This document shows, in pieces, positions 13,459 through 21,000 of a stretch of 64,000 nt of DNA (within the stretch, counting starts at the first letter, position 1; each line of letters opens with the position of its first letter). The notes beneath the pieces were generated by a model. It was not told the DNA's origin. It saw only the letters and a list, made by a program, of their open reading frames with translations, and did not search any database. A program made the translations under genes and the position numbers. The DNA is taken from NCBI GenBank assembly GCA_039930045.1, contig JBDSQB010000006.1, positions 1 to 64,000 of the forward strand. Direction: 5' to 3'. This DNA comes from Chthoniobacterales bacterium (GTDB lineage: Bacteria; Verrucomicrobiota; Verrucomicrobiia; Chthoniobacterales; DASVRZ01).

Positions 13459-16326
13459 TCAGGGCACGGATGGACGAGACTTGCTGGGTTGCGTTTTCAC
13501 TGTGACCGTTGCCGCAGGGAGGCCGTCGGCGGTGGCCGTCAATTTGAATTCGCCTGAGTCGCGTGTGGATTGGACGATGATTTGCGCCAGGCCGTTGAAG
13601 AGGCTGCGCGACCACGGCTGCGTGGCGGGTTTGCCGATGATTTCCACGGTCACGTTCGGATTCAGCCCACCCAGCGCACCGCCGTTCAGACAGCAAACCG
13701 CGATGAGATTGTCGCCGGGGCGAAGGAACTTCGTGATGTCGAACGCCGGCTTCGCGTCCCAGTCGTGCGTCTCGCCGACGTATTGGCCGTTCACGAAATA
13801 CCAACCCTCGTCGTCACAGCCGGCGAACTGGATTTGCACGCCCGTGCCGCTCAAGTCTTCCTCGGTCAGCGTCAGATGCGCACGGTAAATCGCCGCCGTG
13901 TTGTCAGTCGTAATCGTGGAGGATTCGCCGCCTTTAGCTGGGAGCGTGTTCCAACTGGAGTCGTCGAAATTCGCCATGTATTCCGGGACGGAACTGGTGC
14001 TCCCATGATCTTTCGTCACCTGCCAACGCCACTCGGTCAATGCAATCTCCCGCACGGAAGGGTTCGAGACAAACGTGTCTGGCTCATGGCAACTCGGGTC
14101 GCCGTTGCCCACGCCGATGATTTTGCCGGCGCCTTCGATGGCGAAGTTGATCCTGTTCTGCGCCACTGGAACAAAGCGACCTTGCGCGTCATACGCCGTC
14201 ACGGAGAACACCGCCACATCCTCGCCATCGGCGTTGATGGTTTTGCGATCCGGCGTGAGTTGAATCTTCGTCGCGTCGCCGGTCGTTTCGACCTTGGTTT
14301 CGGCGATGACTTTGCCTGCGGCATCAAAGCCTTTCGCGCTCAGAGTGCCCGGCGTGTATTTCACCTTCCACGTCAGCTTGGAATTTGGCTTCATCGCCTT
14401 CCTGCCGAGCGTCTCGCCATTCAGGAACAGTTCGACTTCCTTGCAATTGCTCAACGCGTCCACGCGAAACTCCTGGCCTTCGCGCCCGGGCCAGTTCCAG
14501 TGCGGCAGGAGATGCAGCACGGTGTCGGTGGTCCACCAGGCTTGATAGTAATAGAAGTTGTCCTTGGGAAAACCACACATGTCGAGAACGCCGAAGTGCG
14601 AGTTGATGTTCGGCCAGGCATACGGCGTCGGCTCGCCGCGATAATCAAAACCCGTCCACACGAAACCGCCGGAGAGCCACGGACGTTCCGCGAACCAGCT
14701 CCACCACGTCTCGGAGTTGGTCACCCATTGGTTCGGCTTTTCGTCGTAAGCCGCCACGTGGCCGCGCTCCCGGCTGCTCTCATAAATGCCGCGCGTGCTG
14801 GTGGCGCTGGATTGTTCCGTGCCGACGTTCGACTGGAGCGGATGTTTGGCGTGATACTTGTCCATATCCGGGCCGGGATGATAATTCCAGCCGCGCACTT
14901 CGATGACGCTGTTGATGCCGCCAACGGTGTCGCCCTGCGGCGCGGGATACGTCACGGGCCGCGTAGGGTCGAGGCGCTTGACGTAGTTCTGCATCGTGCG
15001 CGCGGTGTTGCGGCCCTGATCATTGCTTTCCACGGTGCCCTCCTCGTTGCAGACGCTCCAGATGATGATGCTCGGATGATTGCGGTCGCGCCGGATCATC
15101 ACGTCCCATTTCCGCATGTTTTCCGAATCGCTGCCGAGCAGACGGTTTTCGTCCATGATCAACATGCCGAGCCGGTCGCAGGCGTCGAGCAGTTCCGGCG
15201 TGGGCGGATTGTGCGACGTGCGGATGCCGTTGCAGCCGAATTTTTTCAACTGGTTGATGCGGAACTCCTGCAACGCATCGGGAATCGCCGCGCCGACGCC
15301 CGCGTGATCCTGGTGATTGCAGACGCCGTGAATCGGGCAAGGCCTGCCATTTAACAGAAAGCCTTTGTCGGCATCGAAGACCGCGGTGCGGATGCCGAAC
15401 ACGGTTTCCTTTTCGTCCACCACTTTGCCATCCACCGAGACCGTGGTGACGAGCTTGTAGAGCTGGGGCGATTCCGGCGACCACAGCACCGGCGAGGAAA
15501 CTTTCGACTGCAACTTCAGCGTGGCCTGCAACCCGCCGCCGACGGACTGCGTTCCCTTGAATTGCGCGACGGATTTTCCATCCGGCGAAATGACTTCGCA
15601 GTTCACCTGCGCGTTGGCGGCAGTGGTGAGCGTGTTCAGCACGTCCGCCTCGACGTGAATCTCCGCCTGATCCGACGGCACGTTGTCCTTGAACTGCGAG
15701 TAAACGAAAATCCCGTCCGGCGCGATGGCGACCGGAGCGCTTTTCTCCAACCAGGCATGGCGGTAAATGCCCGCGCCTTCGTAGAACCAGCCCTCGAACT
15801 TCGTCGCGTCCACCTTCACCGCGACGACGTTAGGCTCACCATACTTCACCACGTCCGTGATGTCCTCGTGGATCGGGTAATAACCGCCCTCGTTACGGCG
15901 GACGAGCCAGCCGTTGACCCAGATGGTCGCGTCACGATACACGCCGTCGAACGTGAGCCGGATGCGCTTGCCTTCGTCCTCCTTCGGCAGCTCGAACGTG
16001 CGGCGATACCAGCCGATGCTGTTGGCCTCGAATCCCGGCCCGAGCGCCTTGTAGCCATGATTCTTGTCGGCGCTTTTGTCGAACGGCAGTTCGATCGCCC
16101 AATCGTGCGGCAGATTCACCGTGCGCCACGTCGCGTCGCTGAAATGCTTTTCGGAAGCCGGCCCGGCGTTCGCGCCCGCCTTGTCCAGCCGCAACGCTTT
16201 CGGCCAGTCATCGCCCAGATGAAATTTCCAGTTGGCGTCGAGCGAGAGACGTTCGCGTGGTGATTCGGCAGCTGAAAGTTGCGCGACGGAAAGCGCCGCC
16301 CAGACGCAGGCAATAATGGAGCGCAT
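13459..16326 (-). CDS. GH2 beta-galactosidase-type enzyme with a jelly roll nested in its C-terminal Ig domain
   Basis: 955 residues from ATG 16326 (MRSIIACVWAALSVAQLSAA signal peptide); an in-frame extension to 16434 lacks such a signal. Canonical GH2 order: NLPHDWAIELPFD, SIGWYRRTF, Ig domain, barrel with CNHQDHAGVG, RTSHNPPTP, acid/base E428 (SVCNEEG) and nucleophile E504 (VGTEQSS). Near the end, where the paralogue at 4.4 kb reads straight through, about 150 residues (about 753-900, EWRWQVTK to NVTVEIIGK) forming another sugar-binding jelly roll (ANFDDSSWNTL, FAGCDDEGWYFVNG) are inserted between CHEPD and RSLFNGLAQ. Likely beta-galactosidase with added glycan binding. Transcribed from its own upstream region (16327-16539). 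Confidence 0.9.
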   Translation of the reverse strand: MRSIIACVWAALSVAQLSAAESPRERLSLDANWKFHLGDDWPKALRLDKAGANAGPASEKHFSDATWRTVNLPHDWAIELPFDKSADKNHGYKALGPGFEANSIGWYRRTFELPKEDEGKRIRLTFDGVYRDATIWVNGWLVRRNEGGYYPIHEDITDVVKYGEPNVVAVKVDATKFEGWFYEGAGIYRHAWLEKSAPVAIAPDGIFVYSQFKDNVPSDQAEIHVEADVLNTLTTAANAQVNCEVISPDGKSVAQFKGTQSVGGGLQATLKLQSKVSSPVLWSPESPQLYKLVTTVSVDGKVVDEKETVFGIRTAVFDADKGFLLNGRPCPIHGVCNHQDHAGVGAAIPDALQEFRINQLKKFGCNGIRTSHNPPTPELLDACDRLGMLIMDENRLLGSDSENMRKWDVMIRRDRNHPSIIIWSVCNEEGTVESNDQGRNTARTMQNYVKRLDPTRPVTYPAPQGDTVGGINSVIEVRGWNYHPGPDMDKYHAKHPLQSNVGTEQSSATSTRGIYESSRERGHVAAYDEKPNQWVTNSETWWSWFAERPWLSGGFVWTGFDYRGEPTPYAWPNINSHFGVLDMCGFPKDNFYYYQAWWTTDTVLHLLPHWNWPGREGQEFRVDALSNCKEVELFLNGETLGRKAMKPNSKLTWKVKYTPGTLSAKGFDAAGKVIAETKVETTGDATKIQLTPDRKTINADGEDVAVFSVTAYDAQGRFVPVAQNRINFAIEGAGKIIGVGNGDPSCHEPDTFVSNPSVREIALTEWRWQVTKDHGSTSSVPEYMANFDDSSWNTLPAKGGESSTITTDNTAAIYRAHLTLTEEDLSGTGVQIQFAGCDDEGWYFVNGQYVGETHDWDAKPAFDITKFLRPGDNLIAVCCLNGGALGGLNPNVTVEIIGKPATQPWSRSLFNGLAQIIVQSTRDSGEFKLTATADGLPAATVTVKTQPSKSRPSVP

Positions 16327-16539
16327 GAACAGACAGCCTTTCAATCGGGCAAAAACGCGCGCTGCTGGAGTGGTTCTTACTATCCTGGCTATGGGCTTCA
16401 AAGTGCTAATGTAGAACTTCGATGTCATGTTCAAGTATTTGAAAAAGTGTGTTGCGGAGTGGATTGGAGGACTAGGTCATCTAAAGAAAAATGGGCGCAA
16501 TTGCGCCACCCACTGTGAACATTCGTGGCGAAGTCATCA

Positions 16540-16684
16540 TCACACGACTACCTGGTAGAATCGCCTCGGCTGCGTGGCTCCGTTGGTGTCGATAGACCTG
16601 GATGGTGCCACCAGTGCCGGCGATGTTGTCCTGCACCGTGACCAGCGTCGCATCGCGTTCGTAGCCGCTCTCATCGAATTTCAC
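16540..16684 (-). pseudogene. Remnant of a C-terminal module, frameshifted
   Basis: The minus strand reads LVTVQDNIAGTGGTIQV, after which the frame is broken; skipping one base near 16594 restores IDTNGATQPRRFYQVVV and a stop. This matches the extreme C-terminus of the large GH74 protein (VTVQDNIAGNGS, TDTGGAAQPKRFYRV) and of the giant esterase-GH2 protein. No start or upstream domain is present, so it is the tail of a lost gene. It lies downstream of a terminator hairpin. Confidence 0.8.
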
Positions 16685-16702
16685 GAAAGTCGGCTACACT
16701 AC

Positions 16703-16734
16703 AAAAGCCTCTGCGGCTTCCCACAGAGGCTTTT
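16703..16734 (-). terminator. Intrinsic terminator hairpin after the PEP-CTERM gene
   Basis: Perfect 11-bp inverted repeat AAAAGCCTCTG / CAGAGGCTTTT with a 10-base loop, about 30 bases past the stop of the PEP-CTERM gene. The A and T ends make it able to work in both directions. Confidence 0.8.
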
Positions 16735-16763
16735 GAACTTTGAGACTTGGCGAAAAAAAGCGC

Positions 16764-17513
16764 CTACGCCATCATGCGCCGACGACGGACGAAGATGGCC
16801 GTGCCGACCATGCCCACGGCGACAAGCGCCAATTCGTTTGGCTCGGGAACGACGACGAAACCAAGATCGTCGTAACGGACGAAAGCATTTTGGGCGATCG
16901 AAAAGCTCTTGATGTAGTTAGTCCCAGTAGCTGACAGACCCTCGAAATAATTGGATTGCGGGGTCGTATTCGGTCCCGCTAACGCTCCCGAGGTGCTGGC
17001 GGTGGTGTTGTCCAGAAAGGTAACCGTCAGCACGGAAGAGCGAGCGTTATCGTTCCGATTCCCGAGGAAGATTCCGATGGATTGCAGCGGCGTGCTCAGA
17101 GTAAAAGTTCGGGTGGCCGAATCGCCACCAAGCCCCATTCCCAAACCCGCAGAAGTCAGTTCCCCGGTTCCGTTATTGGATTGGTTGATACGGTCGGTGG
17201 AGCCCAATGTCATAACCAAGCTGTTGGTCGCCGAAGTGCCATAGGACAAGGTGATGGTATCTCCGTTAGCGATGCCGGCGTCGCCCAAGGCGCCAAAGGC
17301 GGCACTGTTAAAGTCCCAAACACCACCGGTGTTGTTGGTGAATGCGCTTGCCACGTTCGTCGCAAAAGTCGCATTGGAAATGGAACCCGTGGCGTCGAGA
17401 ATCGTATGACCGTTTGTGTTCATGACTCCCACCGTGGTGTCGATGAGGGGGGTCGCAGATGCGGCGGTGATTGAAGCGGCCAAGATGCCGGCCATGGCGA
17501 GTATGGATTTCAT
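16764..17513 (-). CDS. PEP-CTERM surface protein
   Basis: 249 residues. A signal peptide (MKSILAMAGILAASITAASA) is followed by a beta-rich, Asn/Thr/Gly/Ser-rich body (GVWDFNSAAFGALGD, NGDTITLSYG) and the sorting tail VVPEPNELALVAVGMVG plus an arginine cluster. PEP-CTERM proteins are processed by an exosortase (none in this window) and are typically delivered to the cell surface or exopolysaccharide. The start at 17513 is chosen because in-frame alternatives at 17588 and 17717 add a charged, non-signal stretch. It stands alone between the esterase-GH2 giant and the GH2 gene, with its own terminator and a long upstream region. A matrix or display role in this enzyme island is inferred only. Confidence 0.88.
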   Translation of the reverse strand: MKSILAMAGILAASITAASATPLIDTTVGVMNTNGHTILDATGSISNATFATNVASAFTNNTGGVWDFNSAAFGALGDAGIANGDTITLSYGTSATNSLVMTLGSTDRINQSNNGTGELTSAGLGMGLGGDSATRTFTLSTPLQSIGIFLGNRNDNARSSVLTVTFLDNTTASTSGALAGPNTTPQSNYFEGLSATGTNYIKSFSIAQNAFVRYDDLGFVVVPEPNELALVAVGMVGTAIFVRRRRMMA

Positions 17514-18064
17514 GGTTTTTTTGGAGCAGGTACTTTGTGTTGGCGTGGATGCCGTATCGCATCCGATGATTGAGGTTTCTGGGTTCATATTTTTTTTGTT
17601 TACGACTACGGTTACTTCGGATTTTTGTGGAAAATCTTTTCTTCGTCGAGCGAATCTTTCCCACCGCGACTGGGACGCAACGCGGCGAAGTCGATGAGAT
17701 TCCGTTGCCGTTTGCACGGTACTTGGATCTCCTGGGAGGTGAGAAGGGGGTTCACGATCATGGATCTGCTGTGATACTGCTCAAGGAATACAGAATGCGG
17801 GCGAACTTCCCAATTAATAATCTTGCCGTAAAATTGATACAGTATCATGCAAAGACATTTCAAAACCATCCTTGGCGCCACGCCCTTGATCTGACGACTT
17901 GGGCCCGCCTTGCAAGTGCTGCGGTGGTTCCGCGCCATTTGAAAAGCCGCTACGCGAAGTAGGAGCGCCCGGGCGCAACCGTTTGGGGTTTCCCCGTCCG
18001 AGCTTGGGGGAAGCGAAGGCGGGCAAGAGGATTGAGATCGACGCGAACCTCGTACCGGGTGGAT
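17514..18064. other. Intergenic region upstream of the PEP-CTERM gene
   Basis: 551 bases without a credible gene; open frames here have no family signature. It holds a perfect 13-base palindrome TGATACAGTATCA (17835-17847), related to the island's candidate operator, a possible half site at 17771-17779, and a 12-base GC palindrome GCGCCCGGGCGC (17965-17976) that lacks a T tract and is therefore not a clear terminator for the gene ending at 18065. Confidence 0.6.
17835..17847. promoter_or_regulatory. Candidate operator palindrome
   Basis: TGATACAGTATCA is a perfect odd-centred palindrome, 322 bases before the PEP-CTERM start codon at 17513. It shares the central TACAGTA with the sites at 23929, 25756 and 33150. 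Confidence 0.4.
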
Positions 18065-21000
18065 TCACCAACTGACGACCCGGTAGAAGCGTTTTCCTTG
18101 GGCGCCCCCGCCAGTGTCGGTGACCTGCTTGGTGCCGCCGTTGCCGGCGATATTGTCCTGCGGCACGCCGTTGGTCTGCACCGTGGTCCATGAGCCGCCT
18201 TGCAGCGTATCGGAACGCTCCGCGCGGTAGGTTTTACCCGACACACTCGGGAAACTCAGCACGAAGTCGTTTCCGCTCGCTTGTATCTGGGTGATCTTCA
18301 GCGAACTCGACGAGTCGTTCGGATTCGTTCCCGCCGCAAATTCCTGCGCGTTGGTCATGCCGTCCCCGTCGGGATCCGCATTGGGATCCTGGCCGAGCGT
18401 GTTGAATTGCTGCAATTCCCACGAGTCGCCCAGGCCGTTGCCATCGCGGTCAACGCCGGGTTCGGGCAGCGCGCCAAAGTAGAAATCCGCCCCACCTTCG
18501 TAGAGGCCCGTTGCGGTCGTATCCGCCGAACTCGGTCCGATGGTGGTCGCGGCGGGACTCTGGAATTTATTGCCGATGGCGTTGATCGCGTGAAGCAGCG
18601 AGAGATTGCCGGCGGGAAATGTCGGGCTCACGCTGGTGATCCACGTATAGTTCGACGGCGTGAGGCTCGGGGTGAGCACGCGCAGGAAGAGATTCGAGGT
18701 GTCGGTCGTCAGGGTGATCGGCTGCTGGGTCGTCCCCAGTTGCGCCCAATAAAGCTGGCCATGGTAGCCGCGGAACTCCGGATAACCCCACTGCGTTCCG
18801 TTGACGATGTTGTTAGCCGCCTTGTAGTTCACCCCGATTTCCTGACCTTCCAGGCGATTTTTCCACACGCGATACGGACCCTGCCCCAGCCAGCGCATGC
18901 CGGTGACATTCGCCTCGGGATAGTCGAAGGTGACGCCGAGCCACGTCTGCGTGCCGGTGAGCGTGTAGCGGTATTTCAGATTTACCCATCCGTTCGGATG
19001 GATACGCCACTGGAAGCCGTTGCTTGCGCTGGTAACATCATTCATCGTCACGACATAATCCGCGCCGTCGAACCCGTGGGTGACGCTCGACGTCGTCCAG
19101 GAGCCCGACACGGGGCGAGGCCCGTTCGAGAGCGACACTGGCTGGCCGGAGACAGTCACTCCATTCAGTCTCCCGGTGCTGAGATCGAAGGCCCATGTGC
19201 GTGTGCCGTTGGTGATGCTGAGCACGCTGCCGTTGACACTAGGGGTAAGGCCGCTGGGCGTGCCGGCAACGTTCACGATGCGGTTGTGCACCTGGGCCAC
19301 GCTGTGCAACGGCCATGTCCAGGTATAAATCTCGCGCCCGAAGGTATCTTTCGCTGTCACGCGCAGCGCATCGTAGCTGGCCACGCTCGCCGGGACGCCG
19401 AGCGTGAGCGTGCCCGACGCACCGGAGGCGACCGAAGGTCCGGCGAATTCCACACTGCTTTTGCCGACGATGAAGCCGCTGTTCTGCACCGCCGTCGAAT
19501 CCGTCGGGTCCGGAAACCAGCCGAGTTTCCAGCTAAACGTGCATTGGTTGAGATTGGTGAAGTCGAACCGGTTCTCGACCGCGAGGGAGCCGGTGAAGGT
19601 GGCCGGGTTTGGCGCGGTGATTTGCACCGGGCTCCACAAGGCTTTCACACTGTAATAGCTGGCCTCTTTCTCGCGATACGGGCCGACGATGCCGTCGGCC
19701 GCGTCGGCACCACTCACGCTGACCGCGCCGCCCTGGTCGTCGCGCACAATGCCTTCGTCGATGAGCGACCAGATGAACATGCCGCCGCCGTTGGGCGCGG
19801 TGCGCATCGCGTTCCAATGATCCGCCAGGCCCGCACCGCCGCCGCCATCGAAAAGAGCGTGCTGCATCTCCGTGGGCATGAACACCGGCTGGCCCGCGCC
19901 GAGATAACTGATGAAGGTGTCGTAAGGGGCGTAGTGGTGCGTGCGGACGCCACCAGTGAGCTCAGTGGGCCAGTTGGCCGGGTGCAGCACCTTGCGATTC
20001 TGCGGATCCCAGAGCCCGAAGTCGTCGTCCAAGGTTCCGTTGGAACCGCCTTCATTGCCATTGGCCCACGCGAAAATGCTCGGGTGGTTCACATCCCGAA
20101 TCACCATCTCGCGCACGAGGCCCGGCCCGATGATATTGTCGTAAGCTCCCTGCCAGCCAGCCAGTTCGTCGAGCACGAGCAGGCCAAGCCGGTCGCACTC
20201 TTCGAGGAAATGTTTCGAAGGCGGGTAATGGCTCATCCGCACGGCATTCATGTTCAAGCTCTTCATCAGCTCGATGTCGGCGATGCTCACCGCGCGGCTG
20301 GTGGTGCGTCCGTCCGTCGGCCAGATCTCGTGCCGGTTTGCACCGCGCATCACGATCTTCTTCCCGTTCAACGTGAACCCGCTGTTCGCGACGAAGCCGA
20401 TCGTGCGAAAGCCGATGGTCTCGGTGCGCGAATTCAGCACCGCCGCGCCGTCGCGCAACTCGATGGTGAGTTTGTAGAGGTTCGGGAACTCGGGCGACCA
20501 CGGCTGCGGGGTGGGCAGGGTGGCGGAAAGAACGACGCTGGTGGTGCCGGTGGCCGCGGCCTGGGTGAACTCTGCACCGAGTGGGTTGTTGTTCATGTCC
20601 GTCACGCGGGCCGCCACGGTGCAGGGGCTGGTCACGCCGGAGAGAAACGAACTGACGCTGATCTGCCCGTTGGCCTTCGCGTCCACGGCGACGCGTTCGA
20701 TATTCGCGGGCGGGCGGGCTTCGAGATACACCGGCCGATGGATGCCGCCGAAAACCCAGTAATCCGCCGTCCGCTCGGCATCGTTCACGGACGCGTTCGC
20801 GGAGACTTTCTTGACGGTGGCTTCGAGCAGATTGCTCGCGCCGTAGTTCAGGTTATTCGTCACGTCGTAGCTGAACTCGTAAAAGCTGCCCTGGTGAAGC
20901 GCGCTGGTGGATGTTGCCGCCTGGCCCGCGCTGACGCCGCTGCCGATGGCGGAATACAGGTCTGTGGCCGTGCCGCCGGAGTTTTGCAGGGTGAGAGTGC

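Noticed and set aside
17965-17976. GCGCCCGGGCGC as terminator of the giant gene
   Set aside because: It is a perfect palindrome but short, without loop or T tract, and 90 bases past the stop; not enough to call.
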